Positions 1-11,067 of a stretch of DNA of 64,000 nucleotides are shown piece by piece. Position 1 is the first letter of the stretch. Each line of letters starts with the position of its first letter. The notes beneath the pieces were generated by a model, which was not told the DNA's origin, made no database searches, and was given only the letters and a program-made list of their open reading frames with translations. Source of the stretch: Kuschelorhynchus macadamiae. Its lineage: Eukaryota > Arthropoda > Insecta > Coleoptera > Curculionidae. The DNA is taken from NCBI GenBank assembly GCA_030620095.1, contig JAUTXW010000061.1, positions 248,001 to 312,000 on the forward strand, given 5' to 3'. A program made the translations under genes and the position numbers.

Positions 1-886
1 TTAAATTAAACCTATTTATTTTAGAATACTTTCTTCTAGAATCATTTTTCAATAGAAATTCAAAATAAGCAAAATAGTTCACTTTCGACAATTTTTCATA
101 ATTTTATATTTTTATTCACTCCGTATGAAAAAACTGTAATACATTATGAAGGGCTTTTAATATACTAAAAGAGAACGTGAATCGTTAGATTCACGTTGAG
201 GTAGAGGTAGATGCTGGTTCACTCGTAACTTTTTTTTTAAAGGTTAAACACCTTTTGGGAGGTTTTGTAATCGGCTTTTGCCGTATTGTTATAGTAAAAA
301 ATAAAGAATAGCCAAAAATGAATCTTTATTATCTGAAGATATTAAGGATAGATGGATATTAAAGATAATAAGGACGTGATATAATTCTAATGAATATAAT
401 TTATCACATAATTGAAAATCAGTTAATGAGAATGGTTAGCCGTTATCAGAAAATATTTTTGCTGGTAAATCAAATGAAATAAAAATATTCTTTTGGGTCG
501 ATATAACAGAACTGATACTATAACAAAAAAATTAATACCATAAGAGTAGGCAATATCTAAACCTACTTTACTGCAAGGCATATCAGTAACGTCAAGTTAA
601 AAAATATTTAAGATTATTTTCGCGAAACGCTGACATATAGCTCAAGTACATACTAAATGTTCTATATTCCTCATCATAATTGGTTAATAAACGGCTTCTT
701 TTCTATATTTTCGTTAGACTGAATACCTTAATAAATTTTATGTATTATATTAAAAAATTGGATCTGGAAAGACTTTAATATTAAGAAGTTTTTTAAGAAA
801 CAGAACACTTTCAAACTCATAATTATCATTGAATTGCCCAATATTGATTTAGCCCGTGAGCTTGTGACAAAAAATCGCAAAAGTTT
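1..886. other. AT-rich stretch without recognised gene
   Basis: No coding similarity, RNA gene or clear repeat was seen. A plain AT-rich region upstream of the foldback element. Confidence 0.5.
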
Positions 887-1566
887 CGTAATGGTTCATA
901 TATAAGTATTATGTAGTATTAAGGGTATACGTAAGTCAGCACCTATTCGCCAAGTCAGGTATTGGGACACTGAGCGGCGGCGTACTTTGGAGTATGTCCT
1001 AATGTCTTAAAACTATTGGGTTTGTTTCCTAATCGAGCATTGATGTCTCCGAATTTTGGTTTTTTTCGTTTCTATGGCATTATTTTACATATTTTCTAAA
1101 TGTTTTCACAGGTCGATAGAGGGGGTCAATATCAATCACTCACCTAAAGCATGACCTGCTATGTCACTTCATTAAGGCTCTAATGGCAAAGAACTATGAC
1201 TCAGGAACGGTAACAGTTTTGACAAATGACGGTTGACAGGTGTGATTTTTGACATTGACAGATAACATGTAACACATGATTCGTTAGCGCTTAACCTAAG
1301 GAATGCCCATATGGACGAAAAATACTTCACGTCAAAGATATCGAGATAAAAACCTCCACCCATGGACGGTGGTCGTAAAGGAGCTCCGAGCGGACGCACA
1401 CGCTTTATATTTGCCTTTCGGGCGACTGATGATTGCGTCTTCCAATTAAAATGAAGTCTGACTTTCTTTTTTCTTTAATTATATATAAGAATTAAGTAGT
1501 AAACTCCTTTTCAGCCATTACAAAACTCTTCTAACATCATTACCGCGAAAACTTGGTTCCACAACT
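887..1566 (+). repeat. Left arm of foldback element
   Basis: About 680 bases, inverted match to 1608-2283. The motif CAGCCATTACAAAA at its inner end (about 1514) is also found in direct orientation at the outer end of the right arm (about 2265), so end-like sequence recurs inside the arm. Confidence 0.75.
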
Positions 1567-1607
1567 GTACAAATATAAAAAACACTAGAAAAAGGTCAGA
1601 CCGCAGA

Positions 1608-2283
1608 GTTGTGGAACGCAGCGAGTCAGCAAGTTCTCGCAATATTGATGTCGTTACAAGAGTTCTGTAATGGCAGAAAATATATTTACTACTAAATTGC
1701 TATTCATAATTAAAGAAAAAAAAAGTCAGACCTGAGATTATTAGAACAGACGCATTCAGCAGTCGCTCGAAGTGCAGATATCAAGAACGCGTGGGCTCGG
1801 AACGCTTTTGATACCACCGTCTATTGGCGGAGGTTCTTGTTTTTCACGTAAGGCATTTTTCGTCCTTGTAAGCATTATTTAGCTCTGCACAAGCGCTAGC
1901 TAATCAATATCAAAAATCACCCCTCAACCGTCATTTCTCAAACTGTCATTTTTGGGCAGGAATTGATGCAAGATGATGTCACAAGCATTTTAAAAAGTTT
2001 TTATACTAGATATAGTTTTTAGCTATTAAGGCCTTAACGAAAGAACGTAGCAAGTCATGCTTTGGGTGAGCGATAGATTCTAAGCATCTCCATCGATTCG
2101 TCAGAAAAATATTTAAGAAAAGATGTAGGATGGCGCTTCAGGAAGAAAAAAAACAAAATTCGCTATTAGGACAAACCTCAAAGAGCGCCGCCGCCAAATT
2201 TACTTGGCCTTGCGAGTGGGTGCTGACTTATGTACACCCTTAATACTATATAATATTGAAACGTCAGCCATTACAAAAATCTT
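1608..2283 (-). repeat. Right arm of foldback element
   Basis: Reverse-complement partner of 887-1566. Outer end contains CAGCCATTACA, complement of the GTAATGG at the left outer end. Confidence 0.75.
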
Positions 2284-2373
2284 ACATTTGTTGCCACGGG
2301 TTCTCCGGCTGTAAATAATATCTGGAATATTTGATTTGTGTGATGGCCAACCATTTTAAATGTAACTTAATAT

Positions 2374-2845
2374 TTAATTTAAACTTTGGTCTTTGGCTGT
2401 TTCTTCAATCATTATTTTAAAATTTTCATCAGACGGTGCAATAATTGAATAAACATGCAAATTTTCATCCAAATCAGTAATATTATGCGCATTGTTTCCA
2501 GGATCCCTATCTGCAATTTGTAATTTTTTGCCAGCCACGTACATCAAATTATAGTCATATCTTAGTAAACGTATCATTAATTTCTGCAGCCGAGGAGGAT
2601 TTTCTATAGGTTTTTTAACCCCTCATTAAGCTTGATGATACGTTTGTGTGATGAATTTAATGCCGTAAAGGTAATATTTAAAACGCCCACAACTAAAAAC
2701 TACGACCAAAAGTTCTTTTTCTATTTGATTATATTTTTGTTGTACAGTGGTTAAAGATACTAAAGCAAATTGTATTGTATAATTATCTTCCGTAAAAACT
2801 GCACCTGATGCGTAACGATTGGCAAAAATACAAAGCACTGTTTTA
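2374..2845 (-). pseudogene. Ty3/gypsy-type pol fragment, RNase H domain
   Basis: The minus-strand frame reads through the core of a retrotransposon RNase H: an ASGAVF segment, then SLTTVQQKYNQIEKELL and a YYLYGIKF block, all typical of Ty3/gypsy pol. Two consecutive stop codons (2623-2628) interrupt it where the family has a DHKPL-like motif. The frame then resumes with NPPRLQKL and YDYNLMYVAGKKLQIAD, the usual connection region after RNase H. The usual ADALSR end is not seen. Reverse transcriptase and integrase are absent on both sides, so this is a short dead remnant. The 5' side of the fragment (about 2846) joins directly to the 389-bp repeat, and the first residues of the longer ORF there come from that repeat, not from pol. 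Confidence 0.75.
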
Positions 2846-3034
2846 GATACTAAAAATCGATAAAAATGCGCTCTCACACATCTTTATCAAAAGTTCTTGG
2901 CCGGAAAAGATATATGTATAATAGCAGAAATATATAATTTCTGCAGGTGCGAAACGGCCTACTAGAAGAATTGCTTTCGATTATGTCACAGGGTACCCTC
3001 CTACGATCATGATTTCTGGGCCTCTACCCTCATC
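2846..3034 (+). repeat. 389-bp tandem repeat, unit 1 (first part)
   Basis: First 189 bases of a 389-base unit starting GATAC. The remaining 200 bases lie at 6312-6511, on the far side of the hAT insertion; 189 plus 200 restores the unit length exactly. Confidence 0.9.
3027..3034 (+). repeat. 8-bp target-site duplication (left)
   Basis: CCCTCATC, repeated exactly at 6304-6311. The two copies flank the hAT element directly. Confidence 0.95.
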
Positions 3035-3168
3035 CAGTGTGCCCAACCTTTTCAAATAGAAATTCCCTTGATGGGTGTCAAAAATTCCCTATTTTCAGTT
3101 ATTTTGGAGAAAAATTCCCTAACTGCAAATCGGCCTCTCTTTGTGGTCATAAAAAAATCGAAGGGACC

Positions 3169-3182
3169 GGGGGGGGGGGGGG
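3169..3182 (+). repeat. Poly-G run
   Basis: A homopolymer of about a dozen G inside the hAT left end. No function is suggested; it is a length-unstable site. Confidence 0.7.
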
Positions 3183-3532
3183 TGTAAGTATTTTCTAATC
3201 TTCTAAACAACTAACGATAATGTCTTGGGTATGTTCTCTTACGTTCCCCACCGATAAGCTTTCAAGGTGCTGACAGAATGAAAAGGATTAAAATGGTTAG
3301 TTGTTATTTGGTATTACCAAGTTAGAATTCAAAAAAACAAAGGATATATATCGGGCCGGTTCCCCCCACAACTCGCATCAGGGCTGGTCTTAGCCGAAGG
3401 TTTTATTCGTATTTGCAAGTTTACGCTTCATTAGACAGAAACAAATTTATTTTTACAAAATCAGAAATTAAAAACTATAATACAAACAAATGATACAACG
3501 TAAAAATATAATATTAAAAATAATTGCTATGA

Positions 3533-5947
3533 TTAGATATTTTTAAACGAATACATTTTCTCGTTATATAGTTTTAAGTGATCCTCTGTTATTTCATATT
3601 GGACGACATCATCATTGTCGGCCTGTAAGCTACTCCTAAAAGTGCAAACAGCATTTAATGATGTTTCGGCTAATCTATTCCGTTTTTTTGTTTTAGTGTC
3701 GGTTAGTATTGAAAAAATACGTTCCGCTTCCGCATTTGAATGAGGAAGAATTAAAATGACATTTACCAATTTGGATAAGTTGGGAAATGCCAAACTGTCA
3801 TCAAATAGTTTTTTTGAGCATATCTCTAACCACATCTCATCAATTTGCAAAGATCTTATTTTTCTTTTTCAAATTCGCTTAATGAATCAGGCAAATTTCT
3901 CCATTCATTTTCGATCTCTGTTTTATCAATGTCAATAACTGACTGAAATTGATTACATAATGCGATAACTTTAACTTTTCTCTCAGAATGACATTTTTTG
4001 AATGCTATTTCAAAACTTAAAAACCTCATATCTTGAAAAATCGCATCAGGTAGTCGTTTTTGAAGATCTACTGCGGCTTCTATATAAAAATTTAGACAGT
4101 GTTTTAAAAATGCTTCTTTGCCTTCTTTTGGCATTTGTTGCAAAATTTCGTTGCATTCCGCTCCTAGATATATTTCTTCCAGGGGGAGAAAAAATCTGGG
4201 ATTTCTCAAATTTAATTTTGTTAAATCTTCGTCCAACGCTGATGGCGTTAGATAATGTCTGCATAATTATCTCATTAGAGATAGTGTTTCTGAATAAAGC
4301 AAATGAATTAATGGTTGTCTGCTTTGAAAGAGAGTATTGAACATATTAAAAAGTTTTAACCAATATTTTAAAAATAATAGGTATGCCTTAGTGTACACAT
4401 TTTTAAGTTCACTGAGTACAAACTCGGCACTTTTTAATTTGTCTTCATACACAGCCACTGTAAAATAATGTTCCAAGGTGATCCAATTTTCAATTACGCG
4501 ATTTATACAATCGTACCTGCTTAGCCACCTAGTTGTAGACAATTTTAACATCCGATGTTTTTTTTCGTTGAACCACTCTTGCATTTCATGCAACTGAGCG
4601 AACCTTTTTGCACTACCACATATATAATTATAAATATTTCTGACCAGATCTTCTGGAGACCTCGGAAGGAACGAACACGCATGAGAAGCTACCAATGCCG
4701 CTGAATGACATTATACATCTTAAAAGGGGACTAAACTTAAATGGGACTGTTCGTCTTGTAGCAACTTGAAAAACGAATGATGCTTTCCCACCATTACACT
4801 CGCACCATCACTGGCAACACCTAAAAGTATAACGCCATATATAAATATCGATATATTATTAATGAGATGATAGTCTCACGCCTCTGCCTTTTGAGAAAAT
4901 ATTGAAATGTTTGAAATTTTTAATAGTTATTATTGATTTTACATTTATTTTAAATATTTAGATTTTATTTTAAACTTTTTACCATTTTTTACTGACTCTA
5001 TATTAGACATTCACAATTGTATATCACAATATGGTATTATCAACGAGTTTATATATATATACAAAATATACATAAATTTATAATAACGGGAACTGCTTCT
5101 AACGTTATTTACATAATGATCAACTAACATGCTTGTTACATACGTACTACCTACCAACTATATTTTTCAAAGGTATTTCATGTTTTTGCAAACAGGCCTT
5201 GAATACCCCATATAAATTTGTTGCTCCTAAGTCCCGGGCATCTACTTGGATTAATTCCAGAAGCTTTGTTTGTATTCCATTTTTAGCAAAACGTACTAAT
5301 ATGGCTACACTTTTATAGTCGCCGATATCTGTTGATTCATCCAATAAAACAGAGAACAAGTTTGCTCTTAAATAACTTACTAAATCGTTAGTTTCTTTCT
5401 TGCATAATACGTTTCTAATAATCTCCGTACATTTTGTTTCTTTTAAACGCATGTCTTGGCAAATTTTACTATCCGGAAAAATCTCTTTTAGAATTGGTTC
5501 TAATTGATTAATTGTTCTAAAGGCTACGTTATTGGCTGCATAAAATGCTGCTAATTTGATTTCAGCCTTTTTAACGTCTGTTTGATGAACATGTTGAATG
5601 CTAGTGCGAAACATTTCCGTTATGTTTTTAGTTCCCTTTATTATTTTCATTTTTTCTATGTGCTTGCGAGTACCAGCATGTTTCTGTAAATCACTTTTTC
5701 CTGATTTCATCGTCACGTTGCAAACTTTACATCTAAAAGTAAATATTAATTTATTAAAAATAAGTAACATATTTATATTTTGTACAAAAAAATATGGCTC
5801 TTACCTTGCTTTATACTTGGAGGTTGTATCAGGCAATAACCATGTTTTAAAAATGGGATCATCTAGCCAATATGGTTTAAATATTTTACTGCTATCTATT
5901 TTCCTTTTCTTAGTCTGAAATTCACCTTCGCTGTCGCTTTCATTCAT
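3533..5947 (-). pseudogene. hAT transposase with BED-like zinc finger, two introns, disabled
   Basis: A cut-and-paste transposase gene in three exons. Exon 1 is 5805-5947, starting MNESDSEGE. Intron 1 is 5733-5804 (GTAAGA to TTTTAG). Exon 2 is 5155-5732. Intron 2 is 4821-5154 (GTAGGT to TTTTAG). Exon 3 is 3533-4820. Phases agree at both junctions. Across exons 1-2 lies a zinc finger of the Cys-x2-Cys...His type (CKVCN, then HAGTRKH), as in BED-finger hAT proteins. Exon 2 holds the first catalytic block LLDESTDI. The exon 2-3 junction restores the second block GVASDGASVM. Exon 3 ends with the hAT dimerisation region (LPHSNAEAERIFS). Disabling changes in exon 3 are two stops near 4710-4725, one stop at 4267-4269 and a frameshift near 3851-3856. 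Strand, domains and ends all fit the enclosing element. Confidence 0.88.
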
Positions 5948-6303
5948 TTTTAAAATTTGCTTCTAGTAATTATGCGCAAGAGATACAAAGGAACAAAGTA
6001 TCATTCCACAAAATAGATTTCGGGGAAAACCTGACTATTCGAGTGCGGGGAACTACGTTGCCATGTTGCCATTCAATAAGGACCAGAAAATAATAGCTTT
6101 GTTGCCGAACTTTCATCAGATTCGGGATTTCCAAATTTGTGAAAAAATTAAAATGATCTGAGGCTAAAATGTTTTTAATGATGTTATAGTGTATATCTTA
6201 AAAAATTCCCTAATAATTGAGATATATCTGAAAAAATCCCTTTTTCCCTTTCTTGTTCTAAAATTCCCTAAAAAGGGAAAATTCCCTGCAGTTGGGCACA
6301 CTG

Positions 6304-6311
6304 CCCTCATC
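6304..6311 (+). repeat. 8-bp target-site duplication (right)
   Basis: CCCTCATC, exact copy of 3027-3034. Confidence 0.95.
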
Positions 6312-6900
6312 AGGCACGCTTGTACCCAGGGAGATCTGAAATAACAAATTGCTCGATATGACAAAATCGAAAACGAAACGTCTATCATACTCAAACAGTA
6401 CTACAAGCTAAATGTAACACTTGGCACCACCTATTGGGGCTCCGGTGATTTCCGGCTGCAAACCTATAGGTAATTTAAAAAGTATGCACTAGCACCATCA
6501 TGCGGAGAGTAGATACCAAAAATCGATAAAAATGCGCTCTCACACATCTTTATCAAAAGTTCTTGGCCGGAAAAGATATATGTATAATAGCAGAAATATA
6601 TAATTTCTGCAGGTGCGAAACGGCCTACTAGAAGAATTGCTTTCGATTATGTCACAGGGTACCCTCCTACGATCATGATTTCTGGGCCTCTACCCTCATC
6701 AGGCAGGCTTGTACCCAGGGAGATCTGAAATAACAAATTGCTCGATATGACAAAATCGAAAACGAAACGTCTATCATACTGAAACAGTACTACAAGCTAA
6801 ATGTAACACTTGGCACCACCTATTGGGGCTCCGGTGATTTCCGGCTGCAAACCCATAGGTAATTTAAAAAGTATGCACTAGCACCATCATGCGGAGAGTA
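6312..6900 (+). repeat. 389-bp tandem repeat, end of unit 1 and full unit 2
   Basis: 6312-6511 completes unit 1; 6512-6900 is a full 389-base unit beginning GATACCAAAAATCG. The copies differ at only a few positions, for example CTACGATCATG against CTGCGATCATG in the next unit. No ORF or clear ribozyme was recognised in it. Confidence 0.92.
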
Positions 6901-7101
6901 GATACCAAAAATCGATAAAAATGCGCTCTCACACATCTTTATCAAAAGTTCTTGGCCGGAAAAGATATATGTATAATAGCAGAAATATATAATTTCTGCA
7001 GGTGCGAAACGGCCTACTAGAAGAATTGCTTTCGATTATGTCACAGGGTACCCTCCTGCGATCATGATTTCTGGGCCTCCACCCTCATCAGGCAGGCTTG
7101 T
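6901..7101 (+). repeat. 389-bp tandem repeat, unit 3 (truncated)
   Basis: First 201 bases of a third unit, cut at GGCAGGCTTGTAC where hAT-derived sequence begins. Confidence 0.9.
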
Positions 7102-8313
7102 ACTGGTTTTAAGAATGTGTCCGAAAATCGTACAGCAGATACTTTATATACCGTAGTTTATAACGTTCCTAAAGAAATTAATGGAGAGAAAAAATTAGTT
7201 GCTCAAAGCTATGATGGAGCTGAAGTGATGGCAGGACAATTAGGGTGTCTGCAAGCTAAAGTTCGAGAAACTTTCCCAAGGGTTGTGTTAGTCCATTGTT
7301 TTGCTCATAAATTAAATTTAATTTTATCCCAGTCCATAAATCACATTAAAGAGTGTAAAGTAATTTTCGTTACTTTAAGTGGCATGGCTGCTTTTTTTTC
7401 CAAGTCGACAAAACTTTACGTAAACGTAAAGCTTTGGAATCCATTGTCCACAAACGATTGCCCAAAGTAGCTCCTACTAGGTGAAACTATAATGGAAGAC
7501 TTGTGTTAACAGTATCTGAAAATCGTGAATCACTGATTGAACTATTTGAGAATATAATAGAAAATAATGAAACGTGGTACTCAGAAGCAATAAATAGTTC
7601 GAGGGGATTTTTGGACTGTTTGAAACGAGATTTTAATTTTAATTCCTTGTTAAACATATTTTTAGAAATATTTCCATTCTCGGACAATGTTTTTAACATA
7701 TTACAAACTAAAACAAATGATAGGCGAAAAAAGAGATGACTTTCACCTATTTTGGGAGAAGACGATGACGTTAAATGTAAAGCCACAAGCCAAGCGTCGT
7801 CGAACAGACAAGACGGGAGATGTTCAAACATCATACAGACGCCTCTTTTATGAAATAATCGATTAAATTTAGCAACAAATAAACTATAGATTTAACGGTT
7901 TAAATGATTTTAAATTCCTCGAGCTCTACAATTTTGATGCATTTAAAGGAAAAACTTTTCCAGGAAATACGTTTAAATCTCTTCTTCTTCATTATGGCCA
8001 GTTCCTCGACCGAGTTTTACTGCGATCTGAACTAAAAGTAATTTACGAAACGGATGACATTAGCGCAAAAAATAACGCTAAGGAACTAATGCAATTTTTA
8101 AAAGACAATGAGCTGGAAGATGCCTACACCGAAGTGTCGAAATTGTGTGTATTAGTATTAACAATACCTGCCACAAGTTCATCAGTAGAACGCAATTTTT
8201 CAACAGTTAATGACGTCATTGACGAATTTGCAAAAAATGATCGAAGAATCGAATAACATTACAAATAGGTAAGATAATTGCTTCCCTTTCTTAAAGTTCA
8301 CCGCACGCCCCTG
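7102..8313 (+). mobile_element. 5'-truncated hAT element, same family as 38729-40782
   Basis: Starts abruptly inside the transposase gene at GGTTTTAAGAATGTGTCC, matching the interior of the complete copy near 39491. It runs to the family's 3' end, whose last bases are CACCGCACGCCCCTG. The 5' half and left terminal repeat are missing, so it could not move by itself. Confidence 0.8.
7117..8273 (+). pseudogene. hAT transposase fragment, DUF4371/ZMYM1-like
   Basis: The reading begins SENRTADTLYTVVYN and includes QSYDGAEVMAGQ (second catalytic Asp region) and VHCFAHKLNLILSQS, typical of ZMYM1/DUF4371 hAT transposases. After a frame break near 7470 it continues at 7503 (ENRESLIELFENI) and degrades further near 7739. 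The C-terminal dimerisation motif TIPATSSSVERNFS is still readable near 8159-8200, but an ending unlike the second copy follows it. The first catalytic region is absent because of 5' truncation. It is not functional. The counterpart at 39301-40730 keeps more of the gene. Confidence 0.8.
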
Positions 8314-9070
8314 AACTTTTCGCGTCAAGAAGTACTAATTTCATCTTGCATGAATGCAGGGGACGTATCTAAAAGAGAATATATACTTGAACCTGCTAAC
8401 TGAGAAATTATATATTTAAATGTAAGAATTGCAAAAGTTCTTGATTAATATATTTATTCGGCTTTCTCGGCTCTATGCGAATTCTCACATCATAATCTGG
8501 TTTACTTACCTCAACCAATATGTTGGTACAGTAATTTTTTAATTGTTTTCATTTAATTAATTTTCAGATTTACTTTATTTTTAAATAGCCTTATTGACAT
8601 TTGGACCCTCATTCAGATTGCTCTGTCTATTGACTCCTCGTCACCCTGGTTAGTCTGACTCTAAATAAGAACCGATTTCTTTTAGAATAGAACAAACTCA
8701 GAATCACATAATTAGTATGACCTAATATCTTGAGTACTAGTAAAGCTAAAAAATTTAAAATTGCATGTGTACTAACCAGTCAACTTTTTTGGGTGTTGAA
8801 GCTTTTTCAATTCCTCTTGGGTGGGGCGTGAGAGGGATGAACTTTTGAATTTTAAATGCAACTCTATATCGAATTATATCTTATTTTCAAACCATTAAAA
8901 GATAAAAAATTTTGCGCTACCAAACTTACATAATTTATATAATTATAAACTGTTGTCTATTGTCATTGTTATTCTTAAAAAAAAACATTTTTAGCATGTC
9001 GTTACAGGGTTTTTGCAGAAATTCAACAACACATCTTGTTAGTCTATGTCGTTCGGTGTAAATTAATGTT
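8314..9070. other. Intergenic, nothing recognised
   Basis: AT-rich sequence with no supported gene. It may include the left end of the Tc1/mariner-like element that follows, but no terminal repeat pair was confirmed. Confidence 0.4.
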
Positions 9071-9078
9071 TAAACCTT

Positions 9079-9900
9079 TTGCCTTTGTGCTATTTCAACT
9101 TAGTTCTTTTAACTTTTTTTCATTTCATTATGTTTCGTATTAATGAAGATAAGAACATTTTTTATGAACAATGTAGTCTAAATTACAATGGGGCAGCTAG
9201 ACTGTTCAATGAAGCTTTTCTAGGTAGACCAATTTTTGCAAGCTATTTGGGAAGTGTTGTTTCCAAATTCGTAACAACTTTTAGCATTAAAAATGCTCCC
9301 CATTCTTCGTTCTTCTTTTAAATCTGAATATCTTGAAATTCAAGTTCTGGGAATATTTGCTGGTTAATCAAAGCAATAATTTAGTAGTAGCTGCTGATGT
9401 GGATGTGGGTAAATGAAGACGACCCAGATCGCAATCAATAGACATAAATGTCGTTATTGGAGTGATAAAAATCCTCACTGGTTTGAAGAGGCTTATACAT
9501 CCCAGAAAACTTAACGCATGGGTTGAAAATAACGCAAATAGGTCTATTTTGTATCAACGAAACCCTTATACTTAAAAGTGTTATACCTGAAATTGTAGCA
9601 ACTATTGAAGACGACGATATTGACTATGACCCAGTGTTTCAGCAGGATGGAGCGCCTCCGTACTTTTATTTACGTGTCAAAGAGTATCTTCATACATCTT
9701 CTCTACTTGATTTCTTTCTTTGAGTTTACTTAAAAGAGCGAGTGTTTCTTGCAAATCCTAACAATTTACAAAGACTGCAATAAAAATTTACTGAATATTG
9801 TCTTAGTGTGATGTCCGAAATGCTCCAAAACTTTAAAAAAGATTTTGAAGAGTTGATTTTATTATTACCAAAAAGAAGTTGACAATGGTTATTTTCAACA
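9079..9900 (+). pseudogene. Tc1/mariner (IS630)-like transposase, heavily broken
   Basis: Blocks of a DDE transposase occur in order but in shifting frames. Near 9195-9260 there is a helix-turn-helix-like segment (AARLFNEAFLGRP then SVVSKFV). Near 9437-9510 a second frame gives DRHKCRYWSDKNPHWF. At 9623-9660 comes the highly characteristic FQQDGAPPYF containing the second catalytic Asp. LDFFLWVYLKERV follows near 9706-9745, and a C-terminal DNGYFQHL near 9880. At least three frameshifts and several stops separate these, and the segment with the conserved PPRSPDL is missing. Terminal repeats were not identified. Family assignment is firm; activity is excluded. Confidence 0.75.
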
Positions 9901-9905
9901 TCTTA

Positions 9906-11060
9906 CAAAATTAAATTAAAAATAATAGTTTTATCTCTACAACTGGAATTCTCATTTCAATAACTTAACGTTATAAAACGGGTCAAGATACACGCCTCCA
10001 GTTTGTGCAGGAAGATTTGGATTTGGAGGTCTCCATAATAAGGTAAAATTTGAGCGTTGCTGTTAACATTCCAAATTTCAATCCCGTCTCGTCGTCGCAA
10101 GTAAGGATAAAAAAAATTTAAAACCGCCCAAAAATCTAATTTTGTGGTAAACATGAGACTTCCAAATCTTAATCTTTTTATCTCTACTAGTACTCTCGTT
10201 ATTGGCCATACTGAGACTTTTTAGACACCCTGTCTATTTAAAGTACGTTCTAGATGGTGGAGACTAGAGAGTTGTAAATCATGTGTATTAACTTAATGAC
10301 AGTATTCCATAGGCGTAGCCTCTACATTTTGTTTTACAATTATTTTATTATCTACTTTAAAATGGAGTCTACGACTCTGGTCTAATCTCTGTTGGTTTGT
10401 GAAATAATGAGTAATTAAATTTCTCGTCAATTAACGTAGATGGAATTTCATTCAAATTTACCACAATATTGCCCTTGCGCATAAAATGTGTTCCTTGTGG
10501 ATTATTCTTATTGTAAAAAAAATCCTCAGGTACAGTGAATAGCCCACAAAAATGTGGCTCTCCCCCACAAACTCAGCTGTGCGCCTTCCCAGCTTGGTTC
10601 GACAAGGAAACTAAATACTTTGAAAATCTACATACAAGAATATAAGCCCTTTCTAAGGCCTTTTTAATGCTAGAAAACAAGGTGTTCCATGAAAAAAATT
10701 GAACTTTTGTCGCCCCGTGTATATTTATAATAATAAAAAAAATATTATAAATTGTGAAAGAAAAAAATTCTTTCAAGATGAATTTTATTTTTTTTCCATA
10801 GGGTGGTAGGTTATATTATATCACTCCGATCAAGGTGTCTCACCATAACCCATTCCAACTGGGTTCAGCATTCTGTATAGCGTTTCTTTTATTTTTATTA
10901 TTTAATTAGATAGTTCAAAAATTAAAATCTTTGGCTTTTTGCATAAATTTTTTTTAACTTGACGATGACGTGACATGAAACAAAATGCCTATCCACAGCT
11001 AGTATGAAAAGGGATAACGAAAAATCTATCATAATTATCCCCACCTATAATAGTTATTTA
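9906..11060. other. Intergenic, nothing recognised
   Basis: AT-rich, no supported gene. ACACCCTGT at about 10223 resembles a mariner-type end but has no confirmed partner. Confidence 0.4.
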
Positions 11061-11067
11061 ACTAACA

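Larger units (their letters stand above)
887..2283. mobile_element. Giant foldback (inverted-repeat) element
   Basis: The whole segment folds on itself. The left arm (about 887-1566) is repeated in reverse complement as the right arm (about 1608-2283), with a spacer of about 40 bases centred near 1587. Matching landmarks include GTAAGTCAGCACC at 931 against its complement ending at about 2231, AAAGCATGACCTGCTA near 1146 against the complement near 2060, GTGATTTTTGA near 1240 against about 1920, GTCTGACTTTCTTTTTTCTTT near 1456 against about 1710, and GTTCCACAACT at 1556 against 1617. The arms are imperfect, with small indels, so the palindrome is old. No transposase ORF lies inside; this resembles foldback or large MITE-type elements. 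The outer ends are fuzzy and no target duplication was identified. Confidence 0.8.
3035..6303 (-). mobile_element. Complete hAT transposon, inactive
   Basis: A 3269-base element bounded by an exact 8-bp target duplication CCCTCATC. Terminal inverted repeats start CAGTGTGCCCAAC at 3035, with its complement ending at 6303. Just inside both ends the octamer AATTCCCT recurs (about 3062, 3090, 3115 on the left; 6199, 6263, 6282 plus a variant at 6232 on the right), the pattern expected of subterminal transposase-binding sites. It carries one minus-strand transposase gene with two introns and several disabling changes. It interrupts a 389-bp tandem repeat, so it arrived after that repeat. Confidence 0.93.

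Noticed and set aside
1172..1399. 75-codon minus-strand ORF
   Set aside because: Lies inside the foldback arm, is not preserved in the matching arm and resembles nothing known.
6304..7090. Hammerhead-like core (CTGATGAG...GAAA) on the minus strand of the 389-bp repeat
   Set aside because: The core strings are present but stem III and the cleavage-site strand cannot be formed from the following sequence, and stem II is offset by an extra base.
7487..7834. 115-codon minus-strand ORF
   Set aside because: Antisense shadow of the hAT transposase fragment.
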